Position numbers and translations under genes: made by a program. A stretch of DNA of 64,000 nt from Malania oleifera. Its lineage: Eukaryota > Streptophyta > Magnoliopsida > Santalales > Ximeniaceae. Positions 56,101-64,000 of the stretch are shown here, piece after piece. Position 1 is the first letter of the stretch; every line of letters begins with the position of its first letter. The notes beneath the pieces were generated by a model. That model worked only from the letters and a program-made list of their open reading frames with translations, was not told the DNA's origin and did not search any database. Location: assembly GCF_029873635.1 (NCBI RefSeq), contig NC_080419.1, forward strand, positions 64,019,040-64,083,039, given 5' to 3'.

Positions 56101-56205
56101 GCCAACCTTAAATGGTTGAAAAAATATGTCAAAGGAACCAGAGTTCAAGCTGTAGCTAAGAGAATCTATTTAGCTACTACAATCTACCACCTTTGGCTAT
56201 TTTGA
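53174..56205 (+). pseudogene. LINE ORF2: endonuclease, RT, zf-RVT
   Basis: Endonuclease: MKITYWNIKGFNKPLK, LICILETKL, YSFVYGLHTT, LLGDFNYVLN (just after a TAG at 53576) and, past another stop, SLSDHAS near 53830, so the main catalytic blocks can be read. RT: SPGPDGFSSCFFKKSW, NDYRPISRCNMIYKVIAKVI, RCMLKIDLKRAYDSVSW (about 54895-54945). Then comes a deletion: SYS is followed at once by LAFTYDLIIFGRGD near 55030, so the RQGDPLSP block is gone and the AFADD site has changed to AFTYD. Then RSFLWGQKCKPLVAWKTVCLP (55462-55520), GLGVFDLKTW, and the zf-RVT end TSEHLFFKCRISKTVW (56000-56050). Many stops. Non-functional. Confidence 0.9.
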
Positions 56206-56517
56206 AACAAACGGAAATTTGAAGGTATTGTAACCCTTCCGGTGGTAATTTTTATAGTAATTCAAGGTCACATTTATAGAATAGTATATGACAGATTCCT
56301 AAATCTTTGTAAGTGAGTTGTAATTCTAGCTTGTGGCCCCTGGGTATGCCTAGGTTTTGATGTATGTTTCTTGATCTTGCTTTCTTTGGCAAGTTTGGCC
56401 CTTTGGGGCTTTTGATGTAATGCTTTGCTTTTACTTTTTGGAAATAGTCTCCCTTTCCTGGGTATGCCTAGTGTTACTGTACATATCCATTTGATCTTAT
56501 AATTATAATTTTTAGAT
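56206..56517 (+). other. LINE 3' UTR
   Basis: Non-coding stretch after ORF2, with CCTGGGTATGCCTAG-like words twice (56339 and 56457), leading into the A-rich tail. A minus-strand open frame here is a shadow. Confidence 0.6.
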
Positions 56518-56759
56518 AAAAAATAAATAAATAAGTCTGCAAAGATAAAAGACACCTATTTTGAATAGGCCATCGCTTTGGTCAAACGAGCGCTACTACC
56601 GCTACTGAGGGACGTGAAACAGGGTGTAGAAGGAATAATGCACAGGCTTTTTTTTTTTGGAAGTTAGCAGTTAGCGGTTGGAGGTTAGCGGGAGTTAGTG
56701 ATCAGTGTCGGATGTAGGAATCACAAACGGGTAGAGAATGGTTTGCATCGAATGTGATA

Positions 56760-57378
56760 ATTCGAGTGGCAGTGGGTATGGCAACCCAAACCTCTATAAC
56801 GGTGTGCTACGGATGTAGGAATCTAAGCCACAGGAGTGCAATGACCCAAACCTCTATGAGGACTTGTTGTGGCTATAGGAATCCAAGCCACGGGGGTACA
56901 ACGATCCAAACCTCTATGACGGCCTGCTGCGGAGATAGGAATTCAAGCCACGGGGGTACAATAACCCAAACCTCTATGACGGCTTGCTGCAGATGTAGAA
57001 ATCCGAGCAACGGGGGTACAACGACCAAACCTCTATGAAGACTCGCTATAGATGTAGGAATCTGAACCACGGGGGTACAACGACCCAAACATCTATGACA
57101 ACTTGCTGCAGATGTAGGAATCCAAGCCACGGGGGTACAATGACCCAAACCTCTATGGCAGCTTGCTGCGGATGTAGGACTCCGAGCCACGGGGGTACAA
57201 CGACCCAAACCTCTAGGACGGCTTGCTATAGAAGTAGGAATTCAAGCCACAGGGGTACAAAAACCCAAGCCTCAATGACGACTTGCTGCGGATGTAGGCA
57301 TATGAGCCACGGGGGTACAACAACCCAAAACTCTATGACAGTTTGCTGCGGATGTAGGAATCCGAGCCACGGGGGTAC
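56760..57378. repeat. 60-bp tandem repeat, about 10 units
   Basis: Unit: GACGGCTTGCTGCGGATGTA, GGAATCCGAGCCACGGGGGT, ACAACGACCCAAACCTCTAT. AAACCTCTAT recurs nearly every 60 bp from about 56789 to 57330. Because 60 is a multiple of 3, both strands show long Cys-rich open frames; these are artefacts. Another partial unit follows the solo LTR at 59584-59613. Confidence 0.92.
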
Positions 57379-59583
57379 TATAACGACCTCATAATTATAT
57401 CATTTTTTTATTTTTCTTTTCTTCATAATATACATATATTAATTGTCCGGATACCCTTTGCTATGAAACTCGGGCCTGAGCATGCACCGAGGTAATCCTG
57501 TATGCAATATTCATACCTATGCAACGGAAACATAAACCATACATCTATACATACTATACAATACTAGGGTTCAATACATTCAGACCATAGTCATATAAAA
57601 CAACTCCCTCCAGTATCACCTATCCCAAAAATACAAAACTCAGTCACAAACTCACCTTAAAACCAGGGCTATCAAGAAATCACTCTATTTGCGAGCCTGA
57701 TCTGCTCACCTAGCTGGCTCACTTGTAAAATGGTAAAATAATAGGGTGAGACGACACTCAGTAAGTGGAAATATGCTATTACTAGTGTGTGGCGATCGAG
57801 TCATAAAACTATAATAATAGTATGTAAAACTGCATGATCTAGTAAATCTGTAAAACTCATATATCACATCTATAGTAGCTTACAATATATGTATCTTCTG
57901 AACTTTCTATCATTCATACTGCTAATATCATACTATATACAACAAAAACTGTAAAATTGTATACATATACATAACTGTACTTTATCCTTGGAATTCTGTA
58001 TGTCATGATTTGACCCTTCATGACAAGGTTGTACAGCCCATAGGTGGGACCTAACTTGGTCGACCCTCTAGGTAAGTCACTATACTCTACACTACCTCAG
58101 CTCGGCCAAACTGCATACTCTCCTAGGTGTAGGACTAACTGCTATCTCGTCAAACCGGCCCCCTCAACCCAGTGAACTTGGGAGCTGCATACTCTTCGAG
58201 CATGGTTGACGGTACCCACACACTATCTGAGATATGTGGTTGCATTCTATTCTGTAAATGGCAACGGTAACGTGCTCTATATTCTGTATCTGTTTGTAAT
58301 CTTTTCACAGGGATCTGATATCATATATATATATATATATATATATTATACTCTTTATACTGTTTCCAAATAACCATAACACCATAACTCTGTACTGTAA
58401 ATTCTGTATTATCTATAGCATCTTGATGCTATAACTGTATGCTCTGTCTGTACTTTCTATCTGTATAATCTGTCTGTACTTTCTACCTATATAATCTGTC
58501 TGTACTTTCTATCTGTATAATCTATCTGTACTCTCTGGGTGTTATGGCATTTAGGAAAAACATAACTTTCTGTATACACCATATATACTGTTCTATCTGT
58601 ATACTGTTAAATATCTGTCTGTGTAATCATCTAAGTAAAACTGTATATGTATACATATTCTCTTTATATAAAAATCTGTAAAATATCTAACTATATCTGT
58701 ATAGCTTGCTATACTGAAAACTGTACAAAACTTCATATCAGGTAATATCTACTCCGGCCACACACAATTTAAAAATTCATATGCTGTAATATAACTGGTA
58801 TACATGCATGTATATAAATGAATAAAATTTCTGATAACATAAATGAATCTCCTAGCATAGCATACTTCCCTTACCTAGTTTTTGAAAAGCTCTCACTGAA
58901 CTCTGACCCTACACCCGCAGGGTTCTCCACTCAACACCCTGGAAGTGACATCCCCTAGAACAAAACATCAGTTTTTTCTTACATACAACATTTCCTATAA
59001 CTGTAGGGAAATCATATTCTGAACAAAACACCTTATCCTAAATTTGGGACGAATTTCAAACCTCTTCCACCGATGATCCGCTCTAGCAGACGTGTAGAGA
59101 ACTTCGTCAAGAGCATCGTGGTGGCCTCAGATCTTCAATCATGAGAAATGGAGCCGGGATTGAAGAGAGAATGAGAGGAGTGCGTTTTAGAGAAAGAAAG
59201 GAAAGATTTGCACTGAAATTATGTCAAAAATATGAGTTTTAGCAATTTATAGAGCCGGATTCGTCGACAAGACACGTCATCTTGTCGATGAGTCTTTAAG
59301 GAATTTCGTCAACGAACTTCCTCCCTCGTCAACAAATTTCAGACTGCCCCAAAAACCTCTCTTGATATTTTCTCATCGATGAGGTGCGGCTTCATCGACG
59401 AGGCCTACTTATGCGCTCGTCGACGAACTCCCTATGTTCGTCGATGAGGCCCTGTGTAAAAATCTTCCGCGTTATTATATTCAACGTGGCGTTCGTCGAC
59501 GAAGCCTACTACCTCATTCTGATTCTGTTTCCATTTCCCTCCCTTTTTATTATTTAAATACCATTATTCTTCGGGTCGTTACA
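57379..59583 (-). mobile_element. Solo LTR, family S (2205 bp), TSD GGTAC/GATAC
   Basis: The minus strand starts TGTAACGACCCGAAGAATAA and ends ...GGTCGTTATA, the same family as 23797-25757. Flanks GGTAC (57374-57378) and GATAC (59584-59588) within the 60-bp array. About nine TTCGTCGACGAA-like palindromes lie at 59261-59505, upstream (minus strand) of the TATA box at 59245-59252. (AT)n at 58323-58346. Also a run of CTGTCTGTACTTTCTATCTG-like words at 58440-58530. Confidence 0.9.
59245..59505 (-). promoter_or_regulatory. TATA box and palindrome array of solo LTR S (minus copy)
   Basis: TATA box (CTATAAAT) at 59245-59252 on the minus strand. Upstream are TTCGTCGACAAG, CTTGTCGATGAG, TTCGTCAACGAA, CTCGTCAACAAA, CTCATCGATGAG, TTCATCGACGAG, CTCGTCGACGAA, TTCGTCGATGAG and TTCGTCGACGAA. 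The layout matches the plus-strand copy at 23878-24155. Confidence 0.7.
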
Positions 59584-59613
59584 GATACAACGGCTCAAAC
59601 CTCTATGATGGTT

Positions 59614-61523
59614 TGAAATTAGAATAGTGTTCCCAAGAGGGGGTGAATTGGGTTAATTAAAAATTTAATTCTTTTTAACTTCTTACTTGTTTTGGTGCAA
59701 CAACAAGAAAGTAAGTAAATCAATCAATTTATAATCACAACCAAAACACACCACAAAGTACTAAAATTTAAACAATCCAATCAACCACAATATTAAAATC
59801 AATCAATCATTTAAGAACTTGATGCTTTCAGCTTTTGGTAGCAGTCCTATGTTTATATGCAAGCCCGGTTTTGATTTTGATTTGTAACGCGCCCTCTTAA
59901 CCTAGATTTTTGCAAATTAACCAACGTAGTCCCTTGTGGGTTTCTGCAAAAGGTTAATTAAAAACATTCTTTCTAAAATTAAGAGTCTTCTCTAAATTTT
60001 TTACTTTAGCCCTGCAATCAGCAATATGCATTCAACAAATAAAAATATCATGTAGAAAGTAAAGAGTAAAGTACAGCGAAGAACCCCAAGTTTTTATGAG
60101 ATTCGACTTATCCCCAGCCTACGTCCTCACCTTTGGCAAACTACCAAATGATTCCACTATATTAGTTCCTTTGCCGGGAGGAACAACACCGTTACAACCA
60201 CTCCTTACTTAGGCTAGAGTCCGCCTCTCCAAATGATATTCCCTCATTCGGTCCAACAATCCAAGCACTTGAACCATCAATAGATCTACAAAGTAAGATT
60301 TGAAACAAAGTGTACAAGAGATGCTCTCAAAAGAGCTGATTAGTACAAATTCAGAGTTATAAACTTCAAAGCAGATTAAACATGAAATTCAGATTGAAGC
60401 CCCAAGAGTATATCATTGTATGATACTTTCAATAGATGAAAGAATTTTGAATTGTAGCACAATACTAGAGATTGAGAGTCAGTAAAGCCTCACTAGTTTT
60501 CGTGCAAGTTGAGAGTGAGAGAGCTCTTGAGAGTTTGGGAACAATTTGAGAGAGTATGAATGCTGTAATTGATTCTTGGTAATTGAATATATTGATCTTG
60601 AGTGCATTTATAGAGTTAGAAAAGTATTTAACTTGATCCCCATGTTTACTTGGAGTAGTGTCCAAGGTTTGAACAAGTTTGAGCCCCAAGTAATTGATTT
60701 TTCAAAAATATGTTTGTTATGAATTTTAAAATCTACTGTGTGGCAGTAGCCTGAGAACTGCTAGTCAGTCGCCTATCAATGTATTACACTGATAAAATAC
60801 ATAGGTAGTAGGGTTGCAGTCGCCAGTCACCTTGAGGTTAGGTGCTTGTCACTGAATTTCTCAGTTTCAATAAACGGGCAGAAAGATGACAACAACCTGA
60901 TAAAACCTGAATAAGCTTCTCAAAAAACCTTGTTAGGTGCTTGTTAAGGTCCAGTCAGTAGCCTAACGACCTTCTGTCTGTGTATTTTAGAAGCCTTTAA
61001 AGTGGCAGCCTACTGACCATGTGCAGTCAGGCGCCTGTCAAGTAAAAAATCTGACTTTTAAACTATTGTTATTCTCTCTCTCTTTTCTAATCTATTCTTG
61101 GAATGTTAATTTTTTTTCTTTGAAAAATATGTTCCAAGTTTTTAAAATTAAGGTCTTTAGGTCTCTTCATTCCTAAAGAGCTTCAAAATGAAATTTCATA
61201 ATTTGAAAATACTTGAAGTACTTACAAACATGTCCTATTAGACTCTCTTCATTTCTTGAACTCTTTTTCAAAAACTTCATCAAGCTGTTGCTTTGAGTTC
61301 CTGAATTTTCAATATTGATCTCTTGAGTTGATATGAACTTTCAATGTTCTTATGATATTTGAGTCTTTCCATGTTGGTCTCTTGAGCTTTTAGAATTGAT
61401 CACTTGTGTTCATGAAGTATGCTTTTGTTTCAATATCTGAAATATCATAACTTTGAAGAACATTAGATAACCTTACTTTGTTATCATCAAAATTAAGAGT
61501 CATAAGCCTTGGTTAGGCCAACA
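59614..61523 (-). repeat. 3' LTR of the SIRE-like element (1910 bp)
   Basis: The minus strand starts TGTTGGCCTAACCAAGG at 61523 and ends TATTCTAATTTCA at 59614, like the solo LTR at 8776-10746. TATA box (CTATAAAT) on the minus strand at 60606-60613. The U3 (60730-61050) has short words such as CAGTCGCCTATCA / AGTCAGTAGCC repeated, the same place where the other copy has AGACGACC-type repeats. Confidence 0.85.
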
Positions 61524-61537
61524 ATGTCCCCCTTTTT
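61524..61537 (-). other. Polypurine tract of the SIRE-like element
   Basis: The minus strand reads AAAAAGGGGGACAT directly before TGTTGGCC. It shows that the internal region lies to the right and that the LTR is the 3' one. Confidence 0.8.
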
Positions 61538-61864
61538 GATGATGACAAATAAGGAGAAAAGATAGGCAAGCCTTAAAAAGCTCCCCCTTACAATAAGCAT
61601 AGATCTTTAAAGGAAATAACACAAATAAGCATACTTTTAAATACTTCATCATTTCATAATCATCATGCATACTCCCCTTTGTGACATAACCATAATATAT
61701 TCGAAAACATACATACCATAGGCCATCATAACCATCTTTTGCTCATACACATACTCCCCCTTTTGACGTCAATCAAAAAGGAAATAACAAACATATAAAA
61801 AGCAAGTGTTCCATACATTAGCAAAATATGAACAAAAGTTAAAGTTTTTAAAAGTTACAAAACA

Positions 61865-62751
61865 TCAAGGATAAGCATAATCAAGCATCAGATTCTGAAG
61901 TACTATCTTCAATAACTTCTTTTCCTTTAGAGCCCTAGCAGGTGCAGAACTAATATCCATGGGGGTTGCACTAGTGATATGATGTTCTATCTTTTCAAGA
62001 CGCTGATCTAGTGATGAGTATTTAGTGTCCATAGTGGAGACTCTTTCTTGAAGTGAAGTGAGACCAGTCCGCATGTCAGAGTTAAAGCTAGAATAATGCT
62101 AGTAGAAGGGAATGAACCATGCAGGCATATCAGCTTCTTCAGCAGTTGGATTAGGGTCTTCTAGCTCTAGTTGTGCAGGCCTATTTCCTCTATAAAAAAA
62201 ACCATCATTGAGTGTACTTCTTGTAACCCATCAATTTTAGTGTGGTTGAGGAGAATAGTTCATAATAGGTTCTTTTTACTAGTTTGGAAGATGGAGTTAG
62301 AACTTGAAAGTGAGCAACAACCAAAGAGAGTATTCCTCCATAGGGAAGTACAATATTACGAGTTTCCAACTTCATGACCGTCCATTTAAGCATTAAACAT
62401 GTTAAATCCAACTTCTTTCCTTTGAATAGGTACCGCATTATAAAACAATCCAAGAAGGACATATGATCATATGATCCTACTGTAGGAAGGACATTGTAGG
62501 CAATGAGTTTGTGAAAAATTAAAGCTTGTAGATTTAGCTGCTTATAAAGTGGAGCATTACCAAAGTAAACAGGAGGATCATTCATTACAAGTGGCAAAAA
62601 CTCTTGTGGAGTGAATCCTTGCTCCATAATCCATTGTTTTTCAATAGGATTACACTCGAATTCACCACTCTTTATGCGTAGAATTTTGCCTAATGAGTGT
62701 GGTGTAAGGGTGAGGGTTTGTCCTTGATGGGTGGAGGTGACACTCAGTCAC
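61865..62751 (-). pseudogene. Accessory ORF (plant transposon-associated domain with coiled-coil tail)
   Basis: The minus strand reads in one frame from near 62745 (TLTLTPHSLGKILRIKSGEF, no ATG needed) through MEQGFTPQEFLPLVM, FHKLIAYNVLPTVGSYDH, LPYGGILSLVVAHFQV and STTLKLMGYKK to a frameshift and stop near 62205. The other frame continues with a TAG near 62100, then MRTGLTSLQERVSTMDTKYS and SLDQRLEKIEHHI, a coiled-coil-like end. This resembles the 'putative plant transposon protein' domain found beside some LTR elements. Its role is unknown. It lies between the lost pol and the 3' LTR. Interrupted at its N-terminal side by a Copia insertion. Confidence 0.65.
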
Positions 62752-63044
62752 TGGTTGTGACTGCAACTTAGTGAGAATCAATTGCAAAAACAATTAATTT
62801 CAATATGAAAATAAATACATAGGAATCCAAAAAACAAAATCTCTTTTGCTTACTGGTTATTCACCCTCACTTCACCACATACTACATTGCACACACACAA
62901 ACACATCTATTTATAGCAGATCCTAAAACAAAATAATCAAGGATTGTGGCTGGTAGGTGAGGTTGGTGACCACCGATCAATAGAAGCGACTGGTCGGCAG
63001 TCGTCGACAAATATTGCTGCCCCCGTCAAGTTTACTCTTCAACA
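62752..63044 (-). repeat. 3' LTR of the Copia element (about 293 bp)
   Basis: The minus strand starts TGTTGAAGAGTAAACTTG at 63044. It has a TATA box (CTATAAATAG) near 62907-62916 and ends near 62752 (ACAACCA), where the accessory ORF reading frame resumes. The 3' end is uncertain by about 15 bp. Confidence 0.7.
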
Positions 63045-64000
63045 TCCCCCCTTAAACTTGACTCTTCTAACTTTATCATTCCGAGCATTGTCTTCAGTCT
63101 TGCAAAAATATCATGCCTTAGTGGTTTAGTGAAAATGTCAGCAATCTGATCATACGTTCTGTAATATATCAACTTCACTTCTTTATTCTTGACATGCTCC
63201 CTCATAAAATGATACCGAGCATCAATATGTTTGCTTCTTTCATGGTAAATAGGATTTTTTGCAAGTGCAATTTCTAATCGGTTGTCGATGTAGACTTCTG
63301 TGGGGTTATCTTGAAGAAATCTCAGATACTTTAGTACATTCCTAATCCATATACCATGACAAACAACTGAGCTGGCAGCAACATACTCAGCTTCACATGA
63401 TGATATCGTTACGATGGGTTGCTTCTTCGATGACCATGTAAACGCTGTATCTCCTATGAAAAATGTGAATCCCGTCGCTTTTTTTCTTTCATCAAGATCT
63501 CTTCGCCAATCGCTATCTGAATAGCCGATAAGTTTGCAATCACCTCTTAATGAATAGAACATGCCATCGGTGATGGTACCCTTGACATATCGAAGTATCC
63601 CTTTTGCTGCATTCAGGTGGGACTGGTCAAGAGTCTCCATGTACCTGCTAACAAGTCCAACTCCATAGAGTATATCTGGTCTGGTGCACGTCAAATACCT
63701 CAAGCTTCCAACCAGACTCTTGAAATATGTGGGTTCAACATCTCCTTCCTCATTCTTTCTCAATTCCAATCCCGTTTCAACCAGAGTTGTCACAAGGTTG
63801 CATTTGTCCATCCCAAACTTCTTCAGTACTTCTTTTGCATAGTGGCTCTGGGAGTTGAAGATTCCCTTCTCACTTTGCATGACTTCTATGCCAAGAAAAT
63901 GAGCCATCTGGCCAATATCCATCATTTCGAATTCTTTGACCATGCTTCTTTTGAAAGCAGCAAACATCTCTGGATTGTTGCCAGTGAAGATCAGATCATC
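63032..64000 (-). CDS. Copia pol, C-terminal part: RT end and RNase H (open frame)
   Basis: The frame runs from the window edge without a stop, 322 codons. Its first two residues are Asp-Asp followed by LIFTGNN, so the window edge cuts through the catalytic YVDD site. Then GQMAHFLGIEVMQSEKGIF, LVGSLRYLTCTRPDI, GILRYVKGTITDGMFY; RNase H: YSDSDWRRDLDERKKATGF, SSCEAEYVAASSVVCHG, YIDNRLEIALAKNPIYHER, DIFTKPL. The stop codon (63032-63034) lies inside the 3' LTR, 13 bp past its start. Tnt1-like Copia group by wording. It may still encode a working protein, but the rest is out of view. Confidence 0.93.
   Translation of the reverse strand, partial: DDLIFTGNNPEMFAAFKRSMVKEFEMMDIGQMAHFLGIEVMQSEKGIFNSQSHYAKEVLKKFGMDKCNLVTTLVETGLELRKNEEGDVEPTYFKSLVGSLRYLTCTRPDILYGVGLVSRYMETLDQSHLNAAKGILRYVKGTITDGMFYSLRGDCKLIGYSDSDWRRDLDERKKATGFTFFIGDTAFTWSSKKQPIVTISSCEAEYVAASSVVCHGIWIRNVLKYLRFLQDNPTEVYIDNRLEIALAKNPIYHERSKHIDARYHFMREHVKNKEVKLIYYRTYDQIADIFTKPLRHDIFARLKTMLGMIKLEESSLRGDVEE
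63045..63056 (-). other. Polypurine tract inside the end of Copia pol
   Basis: The minus strand reads TTTAAGGGGGGA, which encodes part of the SLRGDVEE end of pol and lies directly before the LTR start. Coding end, PPT and LTR overlap. Confidence 0.8.

Larger units (their letters stand above)
52664..56535 (+). mobile_element. L1-type LINE, 5' truncated, with A-rich tail
   Basis: Order: ORF1 C-terminal remnant, apurinic-type endonuclease, RT, zf-RVT region, 3' UTR, and a tail AAAAAATAAATAAATAA at 56518-56535. Directly after the tail the second Ogre copy begins (AAGTCTGCAAAG). The word AAGTCTACAA at 52678-52687 may be the other half of a target duplication, but this is weak. ORF1 lacks its N-terminal part. 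Confidence 0.88.
56536..59613 (-). mobile_element. Second Ogre copy: PPT-proximal internal part with minisatellite
   Basis: 56536-56740 matches 16052-16232 of the first copy (AAGTCTGCAAAG; GACACCTATTTTGA or close form; TTAGTGATCA; ATGTAGGAA). It continues with a 60-bp minisatellite, is split by the solo LTR 57379-59583, and resumes for 30 bp (59584-59613). It has the same orientation as the first Ogre copy, lies to the right of that copy's 5' LTR, and lacks an LTR of its own here, which suggests a tandem LTR-internal-LTR-internal structure. Confidence 0.75.
59614..62751 (-). mobile_element. Large-LTR Copia-like (SIRE-like) element, 3' part
   Basis: 3' LTR at 59614-61523, PPT at 61524-61537, and upstream of it (to the right) an accessory ORF. 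A solo LTR of the same family is at 8776-10746. It is cut at about 62752 by insertion of another Copia element. LTR size (1.9 kb), TGTTGGCC start and an extra ORF between pol and 3' LTR resemble SIRE-like elements, but no pol of this element is in the window, so the class is inferred. Confidence 0.65.
62752..64000 (-). mobile_element. Ty1/Copia element, 3' part (rest outside window)
   Basis: Pol (63032-64000) with PPT (63045-63056) and 3' LTR (about 62752-63044). It is inserted in the accessory ORF of the SIRE-like element. The pol frame is open to the window edge, so this is the youngest-looking element in the window. Confidence 0.88.

Noticed and set aside
52678..56545. AAGTCTACAA / AAGTCTGCAA as target duplication of the LINE
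   Set aside because: Only a 10-base near-match, and the left copy is 14 bp inside the presumed LINE start; too weak to claim.
56754..57394. Cys-rich repeated protein frames on both strands
   Set aside because: The 60-bp repeat is a multiple of three, so open frames arise by chance. No start context or family likeness.

Overview
The window is repeat-dense plant nuclear DNA, almost certainly from a dicot. Ty1/Copia, Ty3/Gypsy (Ogre/Tat and Tekay/Del-like chromovirus) and L1-type LINE elements cover more than 85% of it and are nested in one another. The only host coding sequence I recognise is the first exon of biotin synthase (BIO2), on the minus strand at 8066-8251. No bacterial genes, CRISPR arrays, rRNA or tRNA genes were seen. 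Every call comes from reading the sequence and recalling families; no alignment or search was run.

Left part (1-8691). 1-2657 is the 3' part of a plus-strand Copia element (integrase end, RT, RNase H, PPT, 245-bp LTR). 3277-4524 is a minus-strand Copia 5' end (LTR, PBS, broken gag). About 4730-6076 is the 3' end of a minus-strand LINE. 6077-8065 has no gene and may be BIO2 intron 1. BIO2 exon 1, its purine-rich leader and a TATA-like site follow.

Middle part (8692-45887). A minus-strand Ogre-type element has LTRs of about 5.3 kb, an extra ORF before gag, gag, protease, a G-patch-like segment, RT with RNase H, a second RNase H, and integrase. Its 3' LTR (8692-15980) carries a solo LTR (8776-10746, TSD AGTTA). 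Its 3' UTR minisatellite (46-bp unit) was hit by a plus-strand Tekay/Del-like element, here called Y (TSD AGGAT). The left end of Y was later inverted and partly duplicated. Y itself carries two solo LTRs: 23797-25757 (TSD GTTGT) and 28296-30563 (TSD TGTTT/TGTGT). The Ogre 5' LTR (42957-45887) has lost its U3 and promoter.

Right part (45888-64000). A truncated minus-strand LTR abuts a second Tekay/Del-like element Z (46396-52663, plus). A 5'-truncated plus-strand LINE follows (52664-56535). Next is the PPT-proximal internal part of a second Ogre copy with a 60-bp minisatellite (56536-57378), into which a solo LTR (57379-59583) and a large-LTR element with an accessory ORF (59614-62751, minus) inserted. 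That element is in turn split by a minus-strand Copia element whose RT/RNase H frame is still open at the window edge (62752-64000).

How the parts relate. The elements are mostly dead: frameshifts, stops that often look like C-to-T changes, deletions in RT or integrase cores, and solo LTRs. The most interesting points are the Ogre 3' LTR lying about 440 bp upstream of the BIO2 start codon in the same orientation; arrays of a perfect 12-bp palindrome (TTCGTCGACGAA and variants) upstream of the TATA box in two different LTR families; different minisatellites at the same place in two Ogre copies; and the inversion-duplication at the left end of Y, which leaves a hairpin-forming inverted repeat.
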